Positions 6,516 to 14,058 of a stretch of 14,088 bases of DNA are shown one piece after another. Position 1 is the first letter of the stretch. Each line of letters starts with the position of its first letter. The notes below the pieces were generated by a model. It saw only the letters and a list, made by a program, of their open reading frames with translations. It did not search any database and had not been told where the DNA came from. The translations under genes were made by a program, and so were the position numbers. This stretch comes from Candidatus Gastranaerophilales bacterium (GTDB lineage Bacteria > Cyanobacteriota > Vampirovibrionia > Gastranaerophilales > Gastranaerophilaceae), in assembly GCA_947624665.1 (NCBI GenBank), contig CANQLK010000033.1:1-14088 (forward strand), written 5' to 3'.

Positions 6516-7793
6516 ATGAAATTTATATTCGGAATTACAGGCATATTGGCGATGTTGCTTATAGCATTTTGTATGTCAAATAATAAAAAAGCAATTAACT
6601 ATAAGACAATAGGCGTAGGGCTAGCGCTTCAATTCTTTTTGGCAATATTTATATTAAAATTTGAACCCGGAAAGTTAATGTTTGAATACATAGGTCGGTT
6701 CATTGAGAAAATACTGGAATTCGCAAATGAAGGCGCAAACTTTGTATTCGGGCCGTTATCAAACAGTCCTGATATATTGAAGGAATTATTCGGCGATAAA
6801 TCATTTATGTTTGCAATGAAATTAATACCAGCCTTAATATTTATGATGATACTGGTAAATATATTGTATTATTACGGAATAATGCAAAGAGTAGTAGCCT
6901 TTTTCGGAAGAATAGTAAATAAACTGATGGATGTATCAGGTGCAGAAGCCTTATCAAATGTAGCAAGTTCATTTGTAGGACAGGTAGTAGCACAAATAAT
7001 GATAAAGCCGTATCTTCCGAATTTAACACGTTCCGAGATATTAGCATCAATGACCGGCAGTATGGCGTGTATGTCGGGCGGTTTAATTGCAGTATATGCT
7101 GGGTTGGGAATACCCGCAAAATATATGCTTGCTGCTTGTATAATGGCAGCACCCGGAGCTTTGGTCGTTTCAAAGATAATCTATCCAGAAACTCTTGAGC
7201 CGCAAACAATGAAGGACTTTAAAATAAAAAGAAGAAGAACCGATGTTAACGTATTGGATGCGATATCAAAAGGTGCATCAGACGGGATGAAAGTAGGTTT
7301 AAATGTAATAGCAATGCTTATAGCACTTATTGCCCTTATAGCTCTGTTTGATTTCTTTTTGGGAAAAATCGGTCTGTTTTTGCATAATGTCGTTCATCTT
7401 AATTTGTCTTGCATAGGATTGGATGTTGAACACTTATCAATAAAAATGATTTTCGGAAAAATATTTTCAATATTTGCATTGTTAATAGGAACCCCGTTAA
7501 ATGAAGTAATGACTGTAGGTTCCTTATTGGGAACAAAATTTGTTCTGAATGAAGCAATAGCATTTACGGATTTATCATTAATGAAAGACGTTTTATCGGA
7601 AAGAAGTTTCATTATATCAACATTTGCATTATCAGGCTTTGCAAATTTTACCTCTGTAGCCATACAAATATCGGGAATCGGCGAAATTGCCCCAAACCAA
7701 AGAAAGAACTTAGCCAGAATGGGAATAAGAGCATTAATTGCAGGAACATTAACCTCATATATTTCAGCCTGTATGGCAGCAATGCTTATTTAA
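6516..7793 (+). CDS. Concentrative nucleoside transporter (CNT/NupC family)
   Basis: This is an inner-membrane, cation-coupled nucleoside importer of 425 residues, the usual bacterial CNT length. There are about eight to ten hydrophobic segments, beginning at 3-20 and 33-49. Family signatures are GTKFVLNEAIAF (339-350, the G-x-K-x3-NEFVA signature with F to A and V to I), ALSGFANFTSVAI (371-383; F375, N377 and S380 align with ribose-contacting residues of Vibrio cholerae CNT) and PLNE (327-330). The usual GQTEAP loop motif, whose Gln-Thr-Glu contact the base, reads GQVVAQ at 155-160, so substrate choice may differ. The start follows GAGAAG at 6502-6508. It probably shares the promoter of the preceding repeat-protein gene. 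No clear terminator follows. The family is certain, the substrate is not. Confidence 0.92.
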   Translation: MKFIFGITGILAMLLIAFCMSNNKKAINYKTIGVGLALQFFLAIFILKFEPGKLMFEYIGRFIEKILEFANEGANFVFGPLSNSPDILKELFGDKSFMFAMKLIPALIFMMILVNILYYYGIMQRVVAFFGRIVNKLMDVSGAEALSNVASSFVGQVVAQIMIKPYLPNLTRSEILASMTGSMACMSGGLIAVYAGLGIPAKYMLAACIMAAPGALVVSKIIYPETLEPQTMKDFKIKRRRTDVNVLDAISKGASDGMKVGLNVIAMLIALIALIALFDFFLGKIGLFLHNVVHLNLSCIGLDVEHLSIKMIFGKIFSIFALLIGTPLNEVMTVGSLLGTKFVLNEAIAFTDLSLMKDVLSERSFIISTFALSGFANFTSVAIQISGIGEIAPNQRKNLARMGIRALIAGTLTSYISACMAAMLI

Positions 7794-7909
7794 TCTAGTG
7801 TAGCAACATTACGCTTGCTTTCTTGAAATTGCTTTGCAACCTTTTCAATACGCCACTCGCAAATTTTAACTCACACCCTCGGTTTATCGTAAAAATTTAC
7901 TCGGACAAT
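7794..7909. other. Convergent spacer, less AT-rich, with a short relic-like frame
   Basis: This 116-nt stretch between nupC-like and the - strand gene at 7910 is visibly richer in G and C than the flanking genes. On the - strand, 7793-7870 is open for 26 codons (it reads WRIEKVAKQFQESKRN in its middle) and stops at 7790, just inside the transporter stop. It has no start codon and a stop immediately upstream. It may be a relic or part of a dispersed repeat, or chance. No terminator hairpin with a U-tract is seen for either convergent gene. Confidence 0.3.
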
Positions 7910-8368
7910 TTAAGAAACAGTATATATTAAATGTGGAGCTATATTACTATTAAGTGCTGAAACCTGCATATCATAATCTTTTGTTGAATATTTATCTTTT
8001 ATATGACGTTGCATTTTAGCAAAAATTTCCATTTTTTCAGGTGAAATAGTACCTGTACTATTATGACTCATATAATCTTTGTATCTTTTTTCCGTAAACG
8101 GCAAAGGAACGCAAAGTTTAAAATCATTAATTCTATATTTAGGTTTACCGTTTTCAATAACAATTGCGGCATTTTCAGTTTCATCTTTTACTTTTTTAAT
8201 TGATGCGGCAGATTCATCAAGGAAGGGATAATAATAGTAAGAATATTCATGTATGGGAATATTCATAACAGCATCCAAATCTGTTTTAATTGAAGTTTTA
8301 CCCCAAAGACCGTTAAAAGATTGATTTGATTTATAATTTCTAAACAAACTGATACTGTTAATATTCAT
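7910..8368 (-). CDS. Protein of unknown function with N-terminal FNG motif, 152 aa
   Basis: No enzyme motif or membrane segment is seen. The N-terminus (MNINSISLFRNYKSNQSFNGLWGKT) has the short Asn/Ser-rich leader with an F-x-G motif that I associate with many proteins of Gastranaerophilales; this association is from memory and not checked. The remainder includes a Tyr cluster (HEYSYYYYPF, 40-49), a short beta-like segment IVIENGKPKYRIN (69-81) and a basic helical part near 111-130. A weak ribosome site (AAGG) lies 7 nt upstream of the ATG. It is 54 nt downstream of xerD on the same strand and may be co-transcribed with it, although a helper role in recombination has no support. Confidence 0.75.
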   Translation of the reverse strand: MNINSISLFRNYKSNQSFNGLWGKTSIKTDLDAVMNIPIHEYSYYYYPFLDESAASIKKVKDETENAAIVIENGKPKYRINDFKLCVPLPFTEKRYKDYMSHNSTGTISPEKMEIFAKMQRHIKDKYSTKDYDMQVSALNSNIAPHLIYTVS

Positions 8369-8422
8369 ACTAAACCTTATGACTTATTACATTAATTCTA
8401 AATACTCTAAAAAATTTTTTTG

Positions 8423-9289
8423 CTACTTAATTATATAAAAATAAATTTCTTTTAAGCGTTTTTTGCTGATATGCGTATATAACTGAGTAGTAGAAACATC
8501 ACTATGTCCCAGAAGCTCTTGAACTACCCTTAAATCAGCACCATTTTCAAGCAAATGTGTAGCAAAAGAATGCCTGATTGTATGTGGGGATATATTTTTA
8601 TTAATATTTTTTCCTAAATTACGAATGAAAGTATAAACATCCTGTCTTGTTAATTTTTTAGCATTTTCCTTAATAAAAAAATATTTAGAAGAAATATTGT
8701 ATTTTTTTAAAATATAATCTCGTTCTTTTAAATATTTCTTTAAAGCTGAACAAGCTTTTTGACCTATAGGAACAATTCTTTCTTTTGAACCTTTACCGAT
8801 ACATCTGATATATTTTGAATTTAAATCAATGTTGTTGAAAGTAATATCCGTCAATTCAGATACTCGAAGTCCGGCAGCATATAAAAGTTCGAGTATTGCA
8901 ATTTCCATAACCGACATATCAGATTTCAATAACTCATTTATTTCCTGCATAGATAAAACTTTAGGAAGTTTTTTGGGAAGTTTTGGCTGTTCTATTGCAA
9001 GTGCAGGATTGTGTTTCAAATAGTCATTAATACCGAGCCACTTAAAAAATCCCTTTATTGAAGCTATTTCACGGGTTATTGAGCGTGGAGTATATTTCAT
9101 ATCATAAAGACTTTTAATATACATATTTAAATGTAAACGCTGAATTTCATTAAGTGATTGAAAATTAAATTGATTAATGAAATCAGAAAGAGCGTATAAA
9201 TCACTACGATAAGCCAAGATTGTATTTTTAGCCAATCCCCGCTCTATTTCCAAATATTCCATATACTCAGAAATATAATGAATTAACAT
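8423..9289 (-). CDS. xerD: Tyrosine recombinase of the XerD type
   Basis: This cytosolic, DNA-binding site-specific recombinase typically resolves chromosome dimers at dif with a partner and FtsK. The 288 residues comprise an N-terminal SAM-like core-binding domain (1-90, with LEIERGLAKNTILAYRSDL) and a catalytic domain. All six active-site residues are present: Arg142 (GLRVSEL), Lys166 (GKGSKER), His236 and Arg239 (SPHTIRH), His262 (LLGHSD) and Tyr271 (TTQLYTHIS). The linker PKLPKKLPKVLS and the end DLRVVQELLGHSDVSTTQLYTH favour XerD over XerC and over phage or integron integrases. No Shine-Dalgarno site precedes the ATG. A TATAAT (- strand, 9304-9309) would start transcription only some 8 nt upstream, so a near-leaderless message is possible; otherwise it is read from the large gene 35 nt upstream. 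No att or dif site was identified here. Confidence 0.93.
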   Translation of the reverse strand: MLIHYISEYMEYLEIERGLAKNTILAYRSDLYALSDFINQFNFQSLNEIQRLHLNMYIKSLYDMKYTPRSITREIASIKGFFKWLGINDYLKHNPALAIEQPKLPKKLPKVLSMQEINELLKSDMSVMEIAILELLYAAGLRVSELTDITFNNIDLNSKYIRCIGKGSKERIVPIGQKACSALKKYLKERDYILKKYNISSKYFFIKENAKKLTRQDVYTFIRNLGKNINKNISPHTIRHSFATHLLENGADLRVVQELLGHSDVSTTQLYTHISKKRLKEIYFYIIK

Positions 9290-9324
9290 AAGATAATAAT
9301 AACATTATAATCTTGAAAAGTTAA

Positions 9325-11139
9325 TTAAATTAATTTTTTTGCATCTTTATAAATTTTATCGGTATTTTTAAGAATGTTTTGAACTTTCAAATTAACCTCT
9401 TTAGAAACATCTTGCTCCAAAGGTGCTTCAACAGTGGGGATATACCTGTCGTTATCATTATTATCGTTATTTTTATCGTTGTTAACGAGATTCAACGAAG
9501 GTAAAGGTTGAGCATCTGTATTAGACGTATCAACGGGCATTTTATTATTTATATTAACATTATTAGCATTTTGTTGATTATTCACTTCAGCAGAGGGAAC
9601 ATCATCGGTATTAATTTTATCAACCCAACTTGTAAGAAGATTTGTATTTGAATTTGGATTTGAATTATTTACTGCATTAGACTCTGATTTTTTATCAGAT
9701 TTATTTTTTGCTTCTTGTTTAGCGAGATAAGTTTTAGGTTTACCAAATATTTTATGAACCAATTTAGTAATCGGCTTTTGAATAAGAGGTTGAATAACAA
9801 ACATAATCAAAGCAAATCTTGCGAAACCACCTGCAAATCCTGTTAATGTGGGTTTCGGAACTCTTATTTTTTTACCCAATATATTCAGTACTTTTGGTCT
9901 TTTTAATTTATCCAAACCTGCGCTTAAAATATTCCCTGCAAATTTAAGCGGTTTTTCCCATAATTTTAATTTTGTACCTTGTTTTTTCAGTCCTTTATAT
10001 AATTTTTTTGCATCTTTAAGCGTATTTCCTGCGAGTTGTTCAACTTTATCTTTATCTACACCTTTTAATAACAATTTTCTCTGTAATTTTGCAATTTTAA
10101 GACCTGCCTTAGTTAAAGATTCATTTGCATTAGTAGATTTAACAAGATTTTTAAGTGCTTCACGACCTTCAACACTCATACCTCTGTATTTATTACCGGC
10201 TAATTTATAAACGGAAGACACGCTGGGTTGTAATAAAATAAAGCCTAGATATTGTTCTGACAGAACATGCATAAAAGTACTTTTCTTTTCTCCTTTTGGA
10301 GCTTCTTTTGCAGCATTAACAGCATTTACTATAGCACCTGCCATAAAATACAAGCTTAATAAACCACCACCATAAGTAATGACATCTTTAGCTTTTAAAA
10401 AGCCTTTTGCTGCAACGTTCCCTACAGAAGTTTTACCGATTTTTGATATCGATGCCATAAGTTTATTTTTGGAACCTGATAAACTTTGGGATTTAAATAA
10501 CAAACCGCCATTATTTAATTTATCAATACCGTTTGAAATCAACTCATCAGCAGCCTTTATTAATTTTTCGGCAGATATTGTCTTTGAATCGGCAATATCT
10601 TTTAAAGTAGCTTCGGTTTCTTTGGATATCGCAGATGATATTTCTGCAAATCTTTCACTTTGAGCGGCTCTTGATAATACCGAAGTCAAATCTGATATAT
10701 ATTTTTCAGACATTTTTGAAGTTCTTGCCAATGGTGATTTAGGAACAGCGCTATATTCACTTGTAAAATATTTAAGAAAACGATTATTCTTTAAAAAATT
10801 TTTAACTCTTAAACTCGATTTCTCAGATAAAACGGAATCAAGTTTTAATTTTTGAGATATTACATCACCTATATTTGCAATTTTTTTTAATAAACTTTTA
10901 TTTCCTTGTCCTGAGAAAGAAGCATCCAGCAAATTATCGGCGATTAACAATGCAGGAACAAGCCTTAAAGATTTGGTTTTATTATCGGGGTTATCCTCAC
11001 CTTTTAATATTTGCCCAACCGAATTTTTTTCAAAACTGTCTGACAGATTTTCTGACGTTTTTGATATGGTCTTTTGAATTTCCTGACCGTTTATTGCTCT
11101 ATTTGTAATATTTGGATTTTCTGTTTTTTCTATTTGCAT
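9325..11139 (-). CDS. Large protein of unknown function with two membrane segments, 604 aa
   Basis: I do not recognise this family. The start at 11139 is preferred because TAGGA lies 8 nt upstream; the ATG at 11148, three codons earlier, has that sequence overlapping it. Residue numbers here count from 11148. Residues 1-60 are polar and 62-235 mostly helical (LRLVPALLIADNLLDASF near 61-78). A hydrophobic segment lies at 257-276 and a second at 436-456 (FALIMFVIQPLIQKPI). The region between them is basic and helical. An Asn/Asp-rich low-complexity linker covers about 480-568, followed by a short amphipathic C-terminus (VQNILKNTDKIYKDAKKLI). There is no signal peptide, so an inner-membrane protein with a helical cytosolic part is the best guess. 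A terminator of the next - strand gene lies upstream, so it has its own promoter, which I could not place. Confidence 0.75.
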   Translation of the reverse strand: MQIEKTENPNITNRAINGQEIQKTISKTSENLSDSFEKNSVGQILKGEDNPDNKTKSLRLVPALLIADNLLDASFSGQGNKSLLKKIANIGDVISQKLKLDSVLSEKSSLRVKNFLKNNRFLKYFTSEYSAVPKSPLARTSKMSEKYISDLTSVLSRAAQSERFAEISSAISKETEATLKDIADSKTISAEKLIKAADELISNGIDKLNNGGLLFKSQSLSGSKNKLMASISKIGKTSVGNVAAKGFLKAKDVITYGGGLLSLYFMAGAIVNAVNAAKEAPKGEKKSTFMHVLSEQYLGFILLQPSVSSVYKLAGNKYRGMSVEGREALKNLVKSTNANESLTKAGLKIAKLQRKLLLKGVDKDKVEQLAGNTLKDAKKLYKGLKKQGTKLKLWEKPLKFAGNILSAGLDKLKRPKVLNILGKKIRVPKPTLTGFAGGFARFALIMFVIQPLIQKPITKLVHKIFGKPKTYLAKQEAKNKSDKKSESNAVNNSNPNSNTNLLTSWVDKINTDDVPSAEVNNQQNANNVNINNKMPVDTSNTDAQPLPSLNLVNNDKNNDNNDNDRYIPTVEAPLEQDVSKEVNLKVQNILKNTDKIYKDAKKLI

Positions 11140-11225
11140 CACACACATCCTACAATATAAAAAAAAGTTATCAACCTTGTTTTTTGCTTATTCAAAATAA
11201 AATTTAATTTTTCTGTTACATAACT

Positions 11226-11254
11226 TAAAAAAAAAGACGGATAAACCGTCTTTT
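11226..11254 (-). terminator. Intrinsic terminator of the 11280-12077 gene
   Basis: AAAAGACGG (11232-11240) pairs with CCGTCTTTT (11246-11254) around the loop ATAAA. On the - strand the stem is followed by a run of about ten T residues (the A-run at 11226-11235), so it works for - strand transcription. It lies 26 nt after the stop at 11280 and separates that gene from the large gene downstream. Confidence 0.88.
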
Positions 11255-11279
11255 AGATTATATATTATATAAAAATAAA

Positions 11280-12077
11280 TTAGCCGTCAGAAAATATTTT
11301 AAATGTTCTGTCGATATTTTTACTTATAACTTTTCGAACAGATTCGTATTCTTTTAGTACAGCCTCATGCTGAGTTTCCAATTGTTGTAATTCAATATCG
11401 AGCATATTATCTTGCCTTGAAATTTTAGCAAGTTCGTACTCATATTTGCTTTCCGCCTGAGCGTCATCAGAAGTATCCAAAACATATTGAAGGTTTGTTT
11501 CAGATGGTAACATTGCCGTAGATATATTCGGAGTATTCGAATTAACATTAAATAACAATATTCTGCCGCTTTCAATAGAAGCATTTAAAATATTAATATT
11601 ATCTAATCCTGACTGGTATGCATCAACTATATCAAAAGTTTGACCGTTTATATCTATATAATATTCATCATCAGTATTTTCTTTTTTTAGAATATTACCA
11701 AGTACATTACCGTAAGCATCGGTAACACCTTTATGCGTTTGACCGTCTTCTGAAGTATAATCCTCACCATAAGTACCGTCTTCGTTTCTGAAAAGAAATA
11801 TTTCATTATTATCATTATGAACCAAATAACCTGACTTCTGGAGCGAAAGCATATTTATATTATCCATAGTATATCCTTTATTTGATTCGCCCGTTAAATC
11901 AGGAACCTTTACCTGAATAACATGGTTATTCATAGCATCTTGATATTCTTTGGTAATATTTTCTTTATCAATTGCCAACTGCTGCTGTTTTTGGGAAATT
12001 AATACTTCCCCAAGCTCAATATCACTTAGTCGTGATGTCAGCATTAAAAGTCTGCCCTGCGATGAAGATAATCCCAT
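11280..12077 (-). CDS. Protein of unknown function with helical termini, 265 aa
   Basis: There is no signal peptide or membrane segment. The N-terminus (MGLSSSQGRLLMLTSRLSDIELGE, then a helix to about residue 50) and the C-terminus (about 208-262, with KISRQDNMLDIELQQLE and KVISKNIDRTFKIF) are long amphipathic helices. The middle (60-200) is polar and beta/loop-like, with many Asp, Asn and Gly. This layout, conserved helices at both ends around a variable centre, is like flagellin and other axial proteins, but no sequence identity to them is claimed. I recall similar MGLSxSQxRLLxLT starts in proteins of uncultured gut bacteria, unverified. The ribosome site GGAG lies 10 nt before the ATG. The upstream neighbour is the glycosyltransferase gene, 98 nt away on the same strand, and a terminator follows. 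Confidence 0.78.
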   Translation of the reverse strand: MGLSSSQGRLLMLTSRLSDIELGEVLISQKQQQLAIDKENITKEYQDAMNNHVIQVKVPDLTGESNKGYTMDNINMLSLQKSGYLVHNDNNEIFLFRNEDGTYGEDYTSEDGQTHKGVTDAYGNVLGNILKKENTDDEYYIDINGQTFDIVDAYQSGLDNINILNASIESGRILLFNVNSNTPNISTAMLPSETNLQYVLDTSDDAQAESKYEYELAKISRQDNMLDIELQQLETQHEAVLKEYESVRKVISKNIDRTFKIFSDG

Positions 12078-12175
12078 ATTGTTGTTTCTCCAATTATAAC
12101 TTTACATTATTATTTATCGGTAATTTGCATTCAAAACTTAAATAATGGAATTATCATTTTTAATATTTCTTAATA

Positions 12176-13741
12176 TTATCTGTTCTTGATATAAGAAGAA
12201 ATATCTATAACATTATTGACTTCCTGAGGAATAAAATATTCGCAAGAAGACCATAAAAGTGTTTCGGGAGCTTCAACGCAATTAGGATTATCCAATGCAA
12301 TTTTATTACAATAGCCTTTAACCATATTATTAGTACCGTCAATTTTCGGTGAAAAATATGCGCAAGACTGGCAAATTTTAATTCTAAATCCGTGTTGTTC
12401 CAATATATCGGAAATATTTTTAACAGCATCACACATTCTGACATACCCTTGCATTGTTTCCTGTTTTTTCTTTTTATATCTGAAAACAGCTTTTTTAAAA
12501 CCATCTTCCGAAATCAAATCCAAAGTACACGAGAAAGTACTTCTGCCATTTGTAACGGCAACGGGAACCGAAATTAATTCGGTATCGGCACTTTGTTTTT
12601 TCTTTCTAAAACGAACAATTTTATTTAACAGTGTCATTTTCGACAATGTTTGAGCAAGCGTATAGAACGGAACAAACATCAAATATATCAAGGGTTTAAA
12701 ATATATATGTGATTTATAAACGGATAAGCCGAAAGCAATTATTAAAACAACAGCCAAAAATACTGCCCACGGGAAATCAAATAAAAAGTAATAATTAAAT
12801 GAATATGTACCTATTAATGTAAGTATAGCAAGCAAAATTAAAGGGTTAGGTTTTAATAACGAGAATAAGAATTCAGCAAATATCGGATTCATAAGAGATT
12901 TCGGTTTAAAGCAATGGAAGAATAAGGATACTTTAAACTTAAAATCAGGACGCTTCGGAGTATAGAACATCGAAGATATGTATGTTTTAACTTCCTTAAC
13001 AAACTTAGGAGGATAATTAACACTGGTTAACAGGAACGAATATTTCAATTCGGAGTTAGCATCTTTAAAATCAATGCATTTAACTTTTTCAAGAACTTCA
13101 TGTTTAATAACTGTTATGTCTGAATCAATGGGAACAGCAAGACCGAGTTTTGAACGACCGGATTTAATTATATCAGAATTGTAATCATTTACCGAACACC
13201 ATATTTTATCGGTGAAGTCGGCATTTTCACGGTATATTTCGGTAGAACCGACAATAACGTCGTTTTCCTTAAGTGCTTCATTTACTTTTAACAGGAAATC
13301 GGAAGTAATCATTCTGTCAGCGCCAAGGAATACATAAGCATCAACTTGTTTAAAAGATAACAGATTTTCCAATAACCAAGACAAAGATTTGTCTTTACCA
13401 AGCGGAGTATCATCAGTAAGCCTCCATAACTTAGCACCGCCGACAAATTCCAATTTATTGGATGAATCATCGGTACAATTATCCAATATTATGTGCGTTT
13501 GATAATTACCTCTGGGATATTCCTGTTTATTCAGCTGTTCCAACAAATTAACTATATTGTTTTCATTATTGTGTGAATATACAGCCACTATAATATTTTT
13601 ATAATCTGTCTTCAGTTCATTATCAGATTTCTTTTTCGATTTCTTAAAAGCAACTATTACGATTATCGTGAAATAAACAATAAAAACCGCAACATATATA
13701 AAAAATAATAATAAGCATATAAATAATAGTTTATTTAGCAT
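12176..13741 (-). CDS. Membrane GT2-like glycosyltransferase with Cys-rich C-terminal extension
   Basis: This 521-residue inner-membrane protein has an N-terminal anchor (about 4-31), a family 2 glycosyltransferase-like domain (about 48-265), membrane segments near 285-295, 299-317, 324-341 and 347-366, and a cytosolic tail. The GT-A start is recognisable (NIIVAVYSHNNENNI, then HIILDNCTDDSS). The DxD region reads FLGADRMITSDFL, with Gly140 where the first Asp normally stands and Asp142 kept. The later TED-like acid site reads ANSELKYSF and no QxxRW motif is seen, so activity is uncertain. The tail contains SVPVAVTNGRSTFSCTLDLI and a Cys cluster, C457-x2-C460, C478, C488 and C500, possibly metal-binding. 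GAGGTGG (13745-13751) is a strong ribosome site. A role in surface polysaccharide synthesis is inferred. Confidence 0.82.
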   Translation of the reverse strand: MLNKLLFICLLLFFIYVAVFIVYFTIIVIVAFKKSKKKSDNELKTDYKNIIVAVYSHNNENNIVNLLEQLNKQEYPRGNYQTHIILDNCTDDSSNKLEFVGGAKLWRLTDDTPLGKDKSLSWLLENLLSFKQVDAYVFLGADRMITSDFLLKVNEALKENDVIVGSTEIYRENADFTDKIWCSVNDYNSDIIKSGRSKLGLAVPIDSDITVIKHEVLEKVKCIDFKDANSELKYSFLLTSVNYPPKFVKEVKTYISSMFYTPKRPDFKFKVSLFFHCFKPKSLMNPIFAEFLFSLLKPNPLILLAILTLIGTYSFNYYFLFDFPWAVFLAVVLIIAFGLSVYKSHIYFKPLIYLMFVPFYTLAQTLSKMTLLNKIVRFRKKKQSADTELISVPVAVTNGRSTFSCTLDLISEDGFKKAVFRYKKKKQETMQGYVRMCDAVKNISDILEQHGFRIKICQSCAYFSPKIDGTNNMVKGYCNKIALDNPNCVEAPETLLWSSCEYFIPQEVNNVIDISSYIKNR

Positions 13742-13877
13742 GTTCCACCTCTAATATCATGATTTTATTCAAAAAAAAGTTAGTTTTCCAGTAAAAAATT
13801 TTAAGAAAATCAATAGAATGTAAATTTTTATTAAAAATATAAGAAAAATTATAAACTTTTTTCTATATGTGAATTAT
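13742..13877. other. Non-coding upstream region of the glycosyltransferase gene
   Basis: This AT-rich spacer is the first part of a 317-nt gene-free stretch (13742-14058). It has only very short frames (for example 11 codons from the ATG at 13759 on the + strand). It should contain the - strand promoter of the glycosyltransferase gene, but no -35/-10 pair with good spacing is evident. Confidence 0.5.
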
Positions 13878-13883
13878 TATAAT
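13878..13883 (+). promoter_or_regulatory. TATAAT -10 box for the candidate small RNA
   Basis: A perfect TATAAT on the + strand would place a transcription start near 13890. The -35 region (about 13855-13860, AACTTT) is poor, so the promoter is tentative. Confidence 0.35.
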
Positions 13884-13888
13884 CGTAA

Positions 13889-13949
13889 CAAATCCCCAAA
13901 TCTCCTCCGAAGATTATTAAGTATTAGCTGCATAGCAGCTATTTTTTTT
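13889..13949 (+). ncRNA. Candidate small RNA with CCTCC-loop hairpin and terminator
   Basis: A + strand transcript of about 60 nt would begin with ACAAATCCCC. It then forms a 5-bp hairpin, AATCT (13899-13903) with AGATT (13911-13915), whose 7-nt loop CCTCCGA exposes an anti-Shine-Dalgarno CCUCC. It would end at the terminator at 13925-13949. C-rich loops of this kind are known in small RNAs that block ribosome sites, such as RsaE-type RNAs. No + strand gene ends upstream between 7793 and here, so the terminator needs a short local transcript. No protein frame fits. This is a prediction from structure alone. Confidence 0.42.
13925..13949 (+). terminator. Intrinsic terminator, + strand
   Basis: TAGCTGC (13925-13931) pairs with GCAGCTA (13935-13941) over 7 bp around a 3-nt loop, and eight T residues follow directly. 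The U-tract is on the + strand only. It stands in front of the tRNA gene and behind only - strand genes. Confidence 0.8.
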
Positions 13950-13977
13950 ATTGATAAAAAAAAATTTTGATATATCA

Positions 13978-13983
13978 TATAAT
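13978..13983 (+). promoter_or_regulatory. Putative -10 box upstream of the tRNA
   Basis: TATAAT lies 75 nt before the tRNA's first base, directly after the perfect palindrome TGATATATCA (13968-13977). A TTGATA at 13951-13956 is 21 nt upstream, longer than the ideal 17, so the promoter is plausible but not strong. A precursor leader of about 70 nt would be removed by RNase P. Confidence 0.4.
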
Positions 13984-14058
13984 AGAAGGCAGAGCAAAAA
14001 AATAAAACATAAAACCCTTCCATATAGAATAACAAAACGAAAATAATAAAAACGTAAT

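Noticed and set aside
8423..9289. XerD as the integrase of a phage or integrative element
   Set aside because: The sequence fits housekeeping XerD closely, and no direct repeats, tRNA-edge att site or phage genes are next to it. The tRNA is 4.8 kb away.
13889..13908. A - strand leader peptide using GGAGGAG as its ribosome site
   Set aside because: The first TTG is only 2 nt from the site and the next gives four codons. The same bases make better sense as the C-rich loop of a + strand RNA that ends at a + strand terminator.
13968..13977. Palindrome TGATATATCA as a repressor operator before the tRNA
   Set aside because: It is only 10 bp in very AT-rich sequence and matches no known operator that I can name.
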